This document shows positions 45,722 through 55,200 of a DNA stretch of 60,648 bases, in pieces; the first letter of the stretch is position 1; the number at the start of each line of letters is the position of its first letter. A program made the translations under genes and the position numbers. This DNA is from Mycolicibacter algericus DSM 45454. Its GTDB lineage: Bacteria > Actinomycetota > Actinomycetes > Mycobacteriales > Mycobacteriaceae. The DNA lies in NCBI RefSeq assembly GCF_002086455.1, contig NZ_MVHC01000022.1, forward strand, positions 1-60,648, in the 5' to 3' direction. The notes under the pieces were generated by a model. It was given only the letters and a program-made list of their open reading frames with translations. It ran no database searches and was not told the origin of the DNA.

Positions 45722-46552
45722 GTGGCAGACAAGATCCCCGTCGACCTGCACGGCGCCGCACAGACCATGTTGACGACGCTGTACCTCAAGGCCCTCGACG
45801 CCGATTTCGACTCCCCGGTGTTGGGCGATCGGTACGCCAAGGAGGCGGTCGAGCGCATTGACTTCGACTGGGACGCACTCAACGCCCCGGGCCGGTGGGC
45901 GCCGCTGGTGACGGTGCGCACCGCCCAGTACGACATCTGGGCGCGCCAGTTCCTGGCCGCTCACCCGCGGGCGACCGTCATCCACCTGGGCTGCGGCCTG
46001 GACGCCCGGGTCTTCCGGATCGATCCGGGGCCGGAGGTCACCTGGTACGACGTCGACCAGCCGCCGGTGATCGCGTTGCGCGAGCAGATCTATCCCGACC
46101 GCCCCGGTTACCACCTGATGGCGACCTCGGCGACCGATCCGTCCTGGTTGGACGAGATTCCCGCTGAGCGCCCGGTGCTGTTGCTGGCCGAGGGCATCAG
46201 CATGTACCTGACCGAATCCGACGGGGTGGCGCTGCTGCAGAGTGTCGTCGACAGGTTCCCCGCCGGCGAACTGCAGATCGACTTCTACAACTGGCTCGGG
46301 ATCAAGTCGCAGAAGACCCACCGGCTGCAACGTCAGTCCGGTGCCACGCTGCACTGGGCGGTCAACAGCGCAGGCGACATTCTGGACTCGGTCGACGGGC
46401 TTCGGTTGCTGGCCGCGGCGAATCTCTTCGACGCGGAGACCTTCGGCCGGGTGCCGGCCGGTTTCCGGCGCTCCGCCCGGGTTGCCCGTGCGCTGCCGCC
46501 GCTGCGAACCATGCTGCAGTATCACCGCTACGCTTTCGGCCCGGTCAGCTGA
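45722..46552 (+). CDS. LCM-family SAM-dependent methyltransferase
   Basis: 276 residues from GTG 45722. Segments [19 protein letters not shown] (AdoMet), [33 protein letters not shown] and [19 protein letters not shown] define the family (PF04072), which includes polyketide and carboxyl O-methyltransferases such as TcmP. It is the only gene transcribed rightward between the flavodoxin operon and the PKS operon, and its stop overlaps the end of the PapA5-like gene by 8 bases. It may methylate the free carboxyl or a hydroxyl of the polyketide, but this is inference. Confidence 0.85.
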   Translation: MADKIPVDLHGAAQTMLTTLYLKALDADFDSPVLGDRYAKEAVERIDFDWDALNAPGRWAPLVTVRTAQYDIWARQFLAAHPRATVIHLGCGLDARVFRIDPGPEVTWYDVDQPPVIALREQIYPDRPGYHLMATSATDPSWLDEIPAERPVLLLAEGISMYLTESDGVALLQSVVDRFPAGELQIDFYNWLGIKSQKTHRLQRQSGATLHWAVNSAGDILDSVDGLRLLAAANLFDAETFGRVPAGFRRSARVARALPPLRTMLQYHRYAFGPVS

Positions 46553-47804
46553 CGCCTGCGGCGGCATGCTGCTCGGCGATGCCGCACAGCAGTGAACGGA
46601 TCGCCTCCACCGAGCGCTCCGGCTCGGGCCCGTGCGAGTGGTATTCGATGTTGAGCTGGCCGGCGAAGATCTGGGTGAAGTAGATGTCGATCCCGGCGCT
46701 CACCGCGAAATACAGTTCGCCGTGGGTGGTGGTCACCTCCACACCCGGTGGTGTCCGCACCGGCGGAACCAGACCGTTGTTGCTCAGCACCACGACGTCG
46801 GGCAGGCCGGGCGGGTTTCCGACGTACTGCGGGCTGAAGTGCAGCCGCGACTGCTGGATGACGCCCTCATCGAGGTCTTTCTGGAAGTTCTCGGCGATGT
46901 CGCGGGCGATCGCGACCAGGTCGGTCTTGGCGTCGATCTCAGCCAGATAGGTGGCCAGACCGATCGGGTTGGTGCATCCGGTAGCCGAAACCGGCGGTGA
47001 CAGAAAATATCTCAGGTCGACGGTGTAGACGTAGGGCACCGGAATGCTCAGTTTGCCCCGCAACTGCCATTCGGCCATCAGCACGGCCGCCGACAGCACC
47101 GCATGCAGGCTCAGGTCGTGGGCCCGCCCGAATGCGACCACGTCGTTGGTCTGGCTTTCGGTCAGCCGGCACGACGCCATCGGAACCCGCACCGGCGACG
47201 ACGGCGTCTCCCCCGCGACGGCCCGCCGGGTGGGAGGAAGGTCGTAGGCGAACAATGCCGGCATGAACCGCTCGATGCCGGAGCGCTGCTGCTTCTCGAT
47301 CCCCCGGTCTGCCAGCACCGCCTCGATCGACTGCGGCGCGGGCTCGACGTTGATCGCGCCGATCCTTCCGGTGGTCACCAGATCGGTGTAATAGGAGAGC
47401 ATCTCCTCGATCAGCGCGTACATGTGGTGACCGTCGGCGACGGCGTGGTGCACATACAGCGTCGGCTGCGCCTGACCGTCGGCGATGATCACCCGCAACG
47501 CAACCAGCGACTCCGTCTGATCGAAATGCGGGGCCGGCGGCTCGGCGTCGGGGCGAGCGAGTTCGATGACCTCGATGCCGTCGGGCATCAGGTCATCAGT
47601 GACGAACTGGTGCCGGCCGTCGGGCAGTCGCTCCAGGCGACCGGTGAGGATCGGATGCGCCTCCAGCAGCGCCTCGTAGGCCTCCGAGAGCAGGTCGATG
47701 TCGACCGGACCGGTGACGTGCGCGGCCAGGCCCACGAAGTTGTGGGTCTCGGCAAGCATCTCCTCACTGATCGCGAGCTTCCGAATGACCGACGTGGCAA
47801 ACAC
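46545..47804 (-). CDS. PapA5-like polyketide-associated acyltransferase
   Basis: 419 residues. The N-terminus [19 protein letters not shown] (PapA5 starts MFPGSVIRKLSHSEE), the catalytic [16 protein letters not shown] (HHxxxDG), [24 protein letters not shown] sequence (shown in part) and [19 protein letters not shown] match PapA5. PapA5 esterifies the two hydroxyls of phthiocerol with mycocerosates, taking the chains from Mas. Here it follows the PpsE-like gene by 27 bases instead of being separated by drrABC. A diol (or polyol) in the polyketide is therefore expected, and a Mas-like synthase may lie outside the window. Confidence 0.93.
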   Translation of the reverse strand: MFATSVIRKLAISEEMLAETHNFVGLAAHVTGPVDIDLLSEAYEALLEAHPILTGRLERLPDGRHQFVTDDLMPDGIEVIELARPDAEPPAPHFDQTESLVALRVIIADGQAQPTLYVHHAVADGHHMYALIEEMLSYYTDLVTTGRIGAINVEPAPQSIEAVLADRGIEKQQRSGIERFMPALFAYDLPPTRRAVAGETPSSPVRVPMASCRLTESQTNDVVAFGRAHDLSLHAVLSAAVLMAEWQLRGKLSIPVPYVYTVDLRYFLSPPVSATGCTNPIGLATYLAEIDAKTDLVAIARDIAENFQKDLDEGVIQQSRLHFSPQYVGNPPGLPDVVVLSNNGLVPPVRTPPGVEVTTTHGELYFAVSAGIDIYFTQIFAGQLNIEYHSHGPEPERSVEAIRSLLCGIAEQHAAAGVS

Positions 47805-47831
47805 TTTCGGTTCTCTCCTAAATCCTGAAAA

Positions 47832-50800
47832 CTACGACAGCTCGACCAGGGTCATTTCCCCGTCTGCAGCGTCGGCCGAGTCCAGCTCGTCTTCGGCGAT
47901 GGCCTCGCGGACCAGATCCATCACGGCTCTTGTGAACCCGTCGGCGATCGCGTGCACCACCGGCTCCTCGATGCGTCGGCTGTCATACCACCAGTCCAGG
48001 TGCAGCACACCGGCGGAGCGGTAGGCCCGCAGCTCCAGCGCGTGTCCCAGACCCGGGATCGCCTCGCGCACCGGCATCGCGGTGTCGGGGTCGAACTGCA
48101 CGGGTGCGTCGCCCGCGGCCGGCAGCTCGGGGATCGCCCCGACGTAGGCGAAGTGGATCTCGGCCGGTGGCACCGAGCCGAATAACCGCGCGGTCGGTGC
48201 GTAGAGGTAGCGCAGCAGCCCGTAGCCGATCCCGTAGTGCGGTACCGCCCCCAGGGTCTCGTGGATCTCGTCGAGCAACCGGCGTGCGCCTGCCGGTGCG
48301 GCGGTGGCGCAGTGCAACGCGACCGGGTAGATCGTGGTGAAGGATCCGACCGTGCGCCGCAGGTCGATATCGGGTTTGAGCACCGAGCGGCCCGTTCCCG
48401 CCATGTCGACGGCGACGGTGCCCTCACCGACTGCCGCCGCCACCGCGCGGCTCAGTCCGGCCAGCAGGATCTCGTTGATCGGCAACCGCAGCCGGCGCCG
48501 GGCGTCGTCGATCTCGCTGACGTCGGCCGCCGCCAGCACCGAGGTGAGCTTTGCCACATCGGCTGCCGCCGGCGGCTCGGCGACGTCGGCACCCAGCCGC
48601 AGGGTCGCGGCTTGTGTTGTCCGCAACCAGAATTCGCGGCTCTCCAGCACCGCCGGGTGGGTGGCCAGTCCGGCGCAACGCTGCGACCATTCGGCCCAAC
48701 CGACGCCGACCGGGGCCAGCTCGATGTCGTTGCCCGCCAGCTGCTGGCCGAACGCGGTGAAGATGTCGGTCAGCAGGATGTCGCGGGACGCCTCATCGCC
48801 GACGATCGCGTGCAGGCTCAACGCCAGATAGCACACGTCGCCTGCGGCACCCCGGATGTACAGGGCGGTCAACGGCGGGCAGGACAGCTCTTGTTCCCCG
48901 ATGTGCTCGGCCAGCATGGTGCGCACCGCATCGTGCTCGGCGGTGAGGCCCTCCGGCAGCGAATGCGTGCTGATCTCACCGAACTCGCCGGGTTCGGCGA
49001 TGCGCTGTTCCCAGGTCCCGGCCCGCTCGGTGATGCGGAGCCGCAGCGCGTCGTGGTGATTGACCACCGCGGTCAGCACCGCACGGACGTCGTCGACGGA
49101 GACGTCGGGACGCAGCCGAAGAATCAGCGGGATGCGCCAGCGGCCGTGCTCGCGAACACCGTTCTCCAGGAAGTAGGTGATGTTCGGCGGGACGGGCGGA
49201 TGCTCGACGTCGCCGGGCGACTGGCGGGCCAGCCCGCCCGCGGCGTAGCGAGCGGTCAGTGCCTTGGCCAGCGCCGACACCGTCGGGTTGTCGTAGAGGT
49301 CCTGCGGGGTCAGGTCGAGCCCCTCATGGGAGGCGGCCATCGCGACGCTGATCGCCACCAGCGAGTCGCCGCCGATGTCGAAGAAGTTGGCGTTGCGGTC
49401 CACGGAGCTGACCCCCAGGCAGACCGCCCAGATGCGTTGCAGCGTCGCGTCCATGGAAGCCCCGGCGGCGCCGTCGGCTCCGGACGTGCCGTTCACCGCG
49501 GTGCCGTTGGTCGCGGCGCCGGACACCCAGGTGGCGCCGGCATTGTGCTCCAGCCAATGCCGTTGCCGCTCGAACGGATAACCCGGAACCGTGACCCGCT
49601 TGGGCTGGTAGTCGCCGCGCAGGCCAGCCCAGTCCACCTCGACGCCGGCGGCCCACAGTTGGCCGAGCGCCAGCAGGAAGGCGTCGCGGTCGTCGCGGTT
49701 CTGGGCGTGGTGGCGCATCAACCGGACGGCACGGTGACCGCCGGCGAACTTGGGATTCCTCGCCGCCGAGGCGGTCAGGGTGGCGCCGGGGCCGACTTCG
49801 ACCAGCACCCGGTGCGGGTCGTCGAGCAGCGTGTCGATCTCGTCGGCGAAGCGCACCGTGGCACGGACGCTGCGCGCCCAGGTCGCCGGGTTGGTCGCCT
49901 CGCTGGGCGCCAGCCAGGTCCCGGTCAGGTTGGACAGCACCGGGATCCGCGGTTCGTTCAGGGTCTGCCGGGACAGGAACGCGGTGAACTCCGAGATCAT
50001 CGAGTCCATCAGCCGGGAGTGGAACGCGTGCGAGGTGCGTACCCGGCGCGCGTTGATGCCGGCCTGCTTGAGGGTCTCCGAAAATTCGCGGATGGCGTCT
50101 TCGGCGCCGGCCACCACGCAGCCGTCCGGGTCGTTGACCGCGGCGAGGTCGACCTCACCGGTCAGGTAGGCGCCGACCGCGTCGGCGCTGATCGGTACCG
50201 CCACCATGACGCCGCGGGGCGCGGCGTGCATCAGCCGCGCCCGCATCGCCACCACCTTGATCGCGGTGTCGAGGTCGAAGACACCGGCGATGGTGGCCGC
50301 GGCGTATTCGCCGATGCTGTGGCCGACCACCGCGGCCGGCCGCACACCGTAGCTTTCGATCAGTTTCGCCAGCGCGTACTCCACGGTGAACAGTGCCGGC
50401 TGGGTGCGGTCGGTGCGCTCGAGGTCACGTGAGGTGCCGTCGAAGATCACCGCCCGCAGATCGAATCCCAGTTCGGCGTCGAAGCCGGCGACGCAGCGGT
50501 CGAAGTACTCGGCGAACACCGGCTCGGTGTCATACAGGCCGCGCGCCATCCCGATGTGCTGTGCGCCCTGGCCCGGGAACAGGAACACCACCCGGTCGGC
50601 GGTGGCGGCCGCGTCATCGCTCACGCCCTCACCGATGAAGACGTTCTCGCTCTCCTCGGCGGTCAGCACGGCGGCGGCATCGGCGCGGTCGGCGACGACC
50701 GCCGCCAGGCGCAGGTTGTACGCATGCCGGACGGCCAGGCTGTGGGCGACGTCGGGTAGTGCCGGCGCCTCGCTGTCGTCGGCGGTCAGTGCCGACGCCA

Positions 50801-52229
50801 GTTCCTTGCGTCCCTGTTGCAGCGCCTCGGACGTGCGCGCCGACAGCAGCAGCACCTCGGGTCCGGGGCGCGGGGCGGCGCCGGCCGGTTCGTCTGCCGG
50901 CCATTCCTCCACGATGACATGGGCGTTGGTGCCGCCCACGCCGAACGAGCTGACCCCGGCACGGCGAATGCCGTCGGCTTCCCAGGGTCCGTATTCGCTG
51001 CGGATCTCAAACGGGCCGTCGTCGAGGTGCAGTTCGGGGTTCGGGCTGGTGTAGTGCAGGGTGGCCGGGATCGCCCGGTGCTGCAGGCACAGGATGGTCT
51101 TGATCAGGCTGGCGATGCCCGCCGCCGATTCCAGGTGCCCGATGTTGGACTTGACCGATCCCACGTAGCACGGCCCCGAGCGCGGCTCCTCGGACACCGC
51201 GAAGGCTTGTCGCAGGCCCTCGATCTCGATCGGGTCGCCCAACGGGGTGCCGGTGCCGTGCGATTCGACGTAGCTGATGGTGGCGGCGTCCACATCGGCC
51301 ACCGCGTGCGCCTCGGCGATCACATCGGCCTGCCCGGCGGCGGTGGGCGCCGCGTAGGTCATCTTGGTGGCGCCGTCGTTGTTGAGCGCCGAGCCCCGGA
51401 TCACCGCGTGGATGTGGTCACCGTCGTCGACGGCGGCCTCCAGCGCCTTGAGCACCACCACACCGACGCCGCTGGCGAAGATCGTGCCGTCGGCCCGCAC
51501 GTCGAACGGCCGGCAGTGCCCGGTCCCCGACACCATCGAGCCGGGCTCGTGCCAGTACCCGACGTGGTGCGGAACCCGCAGCGACGAGCCGCCGGCCAGC
51601 GCCATGTCGCATTCGCCGCCCAGGATGCTCTGGCAGGCCAGGTGCACCGCGACCAGCGCCGAGGAGCACGCCGTCTGCACTGACAGCGCCGGCCCGCGCA
51701 GGTTGAGCTGGTGGGCCACCCGGGTGGCCAGATAGTCCTTGTCGTTCTGCAACGACAGGTTGACCATCTCGAAGCTGACGCCCTGACCGATGATGAGGTT
51801 CGGGTCGTAATGCGACATCAGGTTGTGCAACAGATAGCCGCTGGTGGTGCTGGTCCCGTAGACGCCGACCGACCCCTCGAGCTCCCCCGGCCGGTAGCCG
51901 GCGTCTTCCAGGGCATGCCACGCGGTCTGCAGGAAGAGCCGGTGCTGCGGGTCCATGGTGCGTGCGGCCAGCGGCGTGAAACCGAAGAAGCCGGCATCGA
52001 ACTCCTCGATGCCGTCCAGCAACGCGGCTCGCCGCACGTAGTTGTGGTTCGCCAGCGCCTTGTCGCTCACGCCGTTGGCGCGCAGCTCGTCCTCGGACAG
52101 CGTGACGATGGATTCGGTGCCGTTGCGCAGGTTGTCCCAGAACTCCGTCAGGCTGCGGGCGCCGGGAAACCTCCCGGCCATGCCGACGACCGCGATAGCG
52201 TTGGGCGGCAGTTCGTTGTTGGTGCTCAC
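47832..52229 (-). CDS. PpsE-like polyketide synthase, KS-AT-ACP-condensation
   Basis: 1465 residues (PpsE 1488). KS: TACSSAL, YVESHGTGTPLGD and NIGHLESAAG. AT (about 540-830): FLFPGQGAQHIGMARGL and VVGHSIGEYAAATIAG; the specificity segment is TSHAFHS, of the malonyl HAFH type. ACP (about 920-985): FDIGGDSLVA. Residues after about 1000 are the condensation-like domain seen in PpsE, here with LHAIVGDEAS near 1138 where canonical domains have HHxxxDG, so it is degenerate. There is no KR, DH or ER, so it leaves a beta-keto group. It is last of the PKS operon and overlaps the upstream gene by 4 bases; papA follows. Offloading probably needs PapA5-like and a thioesterase. Confidence 0.93.
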   Translation of the reverse strand: MSTNNELPPNAIAVVGMAGRFPGARSLTEFWDNLRNGTESIVTLSEDELRANGVSDKALANHNYVRRAALLDGIEEFDAGFFGFTPLAARTMDPQHRLFLQTAWHALEDAGYRPGELEGSVGVYGTSTTSGYLLHNLMSHYDPNLIIGQGVSFEMVNLSLQNDKDYLATRVAHQLNLRGPALSVQTACSSALVAVHLACQSILGGECDMALAGGSSLRVPHHVGYWHEPGSMVSGTGHCRPFDVRADGTIFASGVGVVVLKALEAAVDDGDHIHAVIRGSALNNDGATKMTYAAPTAAGQADVIAEAHAVADVDAATISYVESHGTGTPLGDPIEIEGLRQAFAVSEEPRSGPCYVGSVKSNIGHLESAAGIASLIKTILCLQHRAIPATLHYTSPNPELHLDDGPFEIRSEYGPWEADGIRRAGVSSFGVGGTNAHVIVEEWPADEPAGAAPRPGPEVLLLSARTSEALQQGRKELASALTADDSEAPALPDVAHSLAVRHAYNLRLAAVVADRADAAAVLTAEESENVFIGEGVSDDAAATADRVVFLFPGQGAQHIGMARGLYDTEPVFAEYFDRCVAGFDAELGFDLRAVIFDGTSRDLERTDRTQPALFTVEYALAKLIESYGVRPAAVVGHSIGEYAAATIAGVFDLDTAIKVVAMRARLMHAAPRGVMVAVPISADAVGAYLTGEVDLAAVNDPDGCVVAGAEDAIREFSETLKQAGINARRVRTSHAFHSRLMDSMISEFTAFLSRQTLNEPRIPVLSNLTGTWLAPSEATNPATWARSVRATVRFADEIDTLLDDPHRVLVEVGPGATLTASAARNPKFAGGHRAVRLMRHHAQNRDDRDAFLLALGQLWAAGVEVDWAGLRGDYQPKRVTVPGYPFERQRHWLEHNAGATWVSGAATNGTAVNGTSGADGAAGASMDATLQRIWAVCLGVSSVDRNANFFDIGGDSLVAISVAMAASHEGLDLTPQDLYDNPTVSALAKALTARYAAGGLARQSPGDVEHPPVPPNITYFLENGVREHGRWRIPLILRLRPDVSVDDVRAVLTAVVNHHDALRLRITERAGTWEQRIAEPGEFGEISTHSLPEGLTAEHDAVRTMLAEHIGEQELSCPPLTALYIRGAAGDVCYLALSLHAIVGDEASRDILLTDIFTAFGQQLAGNDIELAPVGVGWAEWSQRCAGLATHPAVLESREFWLRTTQAATLRLGADVAEPPAAADVAKLTSVLAAADVSEIDDARRRLRLPINEILLAGLSRAVAAAVGEGTVAVDMAGTGRSVLKPDIDLRRTVGSFTTIYPVALHCATAAPAGARRLLDEIHETLGAVPHYGIGYGLLRYLYAPTARLFGSVPPAEIHFAYVGAIPELPAAGDAPVQFDPDTAMPVREAIPGLGHALELRAYRSAGVLHLDWWYDSRRIEEPVVHAIADGFTRAVMDLVREAIAEDELDSADAADGEMTLVELS

Positions 52230-55200
52230 GTTCGGTCTCCTACTTTTCGCCGCGACGCCGCCCGCTGCCGTGCCGCGGCACGCTGCTGGGCGCGGCTACG
52301 TACTTCGCTGGCGCCGTCGCCGGCACTGTCCTGCGGGGCGAGGCCCAGTTGACGGGTCAGGTCGGCGGCCAGGTCGGTCAGTGAGGCGCCCTGCAACAGC
52401 AGCGCAACCGGCGGCTCCGCCCCGAAGTCGCCGCGGACGGTGTTGCGGATGCGCACCGCCATCAGCGAATCCATGCCGAGCTCGGTCAGCGGCCGGCCGG
52501 GGTCGATCGCACTGCCTTTGGGGTAGCCCATGATGGCCATGATCCGCGAACCCAGCCTGGCCACGACCGCCTTGGCGGCCGCGGCGGGCTCGAGCTGCTT
52601 GAGGCCTTCCGGGCCGGGCCAGTCGTCGTCCTCGCTGTCGAGGTCGAGTTCGGCGGCCAGCGTCGCGAAGTAGCCGAGTTGCTGCAGTTCCGGGAACGCC
52701 GCGGCGACCCGGTCCAGGCGCAACCGCGCCACCCCGACCCGGGCGAGGTCGCCGCCCAGAATCGCCTCCAGCGCCTCCATGCCCTCGGCCGGGTCGATCG
52801 GATCCAGCGCACTGAACTTGAGCTCCTGGGCGACTCCGACGCCGGACCACTGGCCCCAGTTGATCGTGATCGCCGGCAGCCCGGCGGCCCGCCGCCATGC
52901 CACCAGGCCGTCGAGCCAGGCGCTGGCCGCCGCGTAGGAGGCCTGTCCGGGTGCCCCGAGCAACGACGACGTCGAGGAGAACCCGACCCACCAGTCCAGC
53001 TCTTTGCCGGAGTCGCCCAGCGTGGCCTCGTGCAGGCGCAGCGCTCCGGTCGCCTTGGGCGCCCAGACCCGCTCCAGGGTGTCGTGATCGATGCCGACCA
53101 CGATCTGGTCGTCGATGACCGCGGCGCCGTGGACGACACCACGCAGGCTCAGCCCTGTCTCCTGTGCGGCGGCGACCAGGCTCTCGGCCACACCCGGTGC
53201 TGCCAGGTCACCGGAGACGACCGCGATCTGGGCCCGCTCGGCGAGTTCGTCGAGAACCGCGCGCTGCTGGTCGGAGGGCTGCGAGCGGCTGTTGAGCACG
53301 ATGCGCGCGGCGCCGTGGTCGATCAGCCATCGGGCCACGACCAGGCCGATGCCGCCCAGGCCGCCGGTCAGGACGTAGGCGCCGTCGGACCGCACGGCCG
53401 GGGCGCCGCTCGACCCCAGGGTGGCCCGCTTGAGACGCTCCGCGTAACGCGTCTGCCCGCGCCAGGCCACCACGTCGTCGGTGCCCGTCAGGCCCAGTTC
53501 GGCGATCAGCGTCGCCGCCGGGTCCGCCCCCGCATCGAGGTCGACGACACCGGTCCGCAGGTCCGGGTGCTCGTAAGCCAGCACCCGCACCAGCCCCTTG
53601 AGGGCACAGATCGACGGGTCGCCGTGCTCAAGGCTGCCGGGCTCGCCGGCGTTCACACTCAAGCCGTTGCGTGCGACCAGCCACAACCGGGGTGCGGCGC
53701 CGTGCCAGCCGGAGACGATGGTGCGCACCGTGGCGGCAACCGACCAGGCCAGCTCGCGGCCGCGGTCAGAGGCAGCGGTCGGATCGAAGGAACCGTTGTC
53801 GGCGAAAACCAGCACGCCGGCCGGTGGCCGGTCCGGGTCGTCGGCGGTCTGGGCGAAGGCCTCCCGCACGGCCGGCTCGCTGGTCAGGTCCGCGGTGATC
53901 ACCCGGCGGCTGTCCGAGGCGAACCGGTCGGCGAAATCGGCTGCGAACGCCCGGCTTTCGTCGCCCTCGGTCAGCACCAGCCAGCTGCCGTCCGCGGCCG
54001 CCGGGGCTTGCGGGGGCACGCCGGCGTCGATCCACTCGGTGTCGAAGATCTTCTGGCTCAGTGGCAGCGGCACCGTGCGGCGCTGCACGCGCTGCAGATA
54101 GATCCCGGACAGCTCGGCGGTGACCGTCCCGGTGTCGTCGGTCAAGGTGACCCGGCCCAGGATGCCGCCGTCGTCGTGGCTCACCAGCTCGGCGTGGCCG
54201 CGGGCCCGCCGGCCCACCTCGCCGAACACCCGAATGGTCTCCACCGCGATCGGCAGGTAGGTGGCTTCGTCGGCCCCGGGGCCTGATCCGCTCAGCGACT
54301 CATCGGGCAGCGCGGCCGCCAGGCACTGCAGCGCCGCGTCGAGCATCACCGGATGGATTCGGTAGCCCCGGTGCGCGGTCGCCTCGTCGGGCAGCACGAT
54401 CTCGGCCTCCGAGCCGCCGCCGGGCTTGCGGACGATGCGGGTCAGCGCGGCGAATGCCGGCCCGTGCTGCAGGCCGGTACGGCGCAACGCCGTGTAGAAG
54501 TCCGCCGGTGACAACGTGGTGCCACCCCCGCCGGATGCCGGGCGCTGCGCGGCGGCCGATTCCGGGGCGGCCGCGCCGACCCGGGCGACGGCGTGGCGCG
54601 ACCAGGCGCCGCCGGGCGCACGGGAGTGGATCTCGATCCGCAGGTCGTCGGTGCCCTCGCCGTCGGTCAACAGTCGGGTGGTCACCTCGGTCCGGGTGTC
54701 GACTCGCAGCATCTGCTCGACCTCGACCCGGTCCACGGCGACCGCCGAGGCGGGCAGGCTCAGCGCCTCGCCGGCCGCGGCGAGCGCCATCTCGGCGAAG
54801 CCGGTGGCCGGCATGACGACCTGGCCGTGGACCTTGTGGTGGGCCATCCATGCCACGACGTCGGTGCCCACGTCGGCCTGCCAGACGTGGCCGTGGCCCG
54901 ACGGCAGCTCCACGTGCACACCCAGCAGCGGATGCGCGTCGGCCGAGTGCCGGTTCGCCGCGGTCGCACCGGCCCAGTAGCGCACGTGCTGCCAGGGGCG
55001 CGGCGGCAGGTCGGCGCGGCCGATCCCGCCGTCCGGCTGCGGTGCCTCCGCCGACGGCGGCGCGACGGTCGCCAGGTTGGTGTGGAAGCTCAGCGCCTCG
55101 GGCTGCTCACGCAGCAGGGTGCCGGTCACGGTGGTGTCACCGGCGGGCCGCGCCGCCGCCAGGTTGCCGTTGATGGCGTGGGACAGCAACGGGTGCGGGC

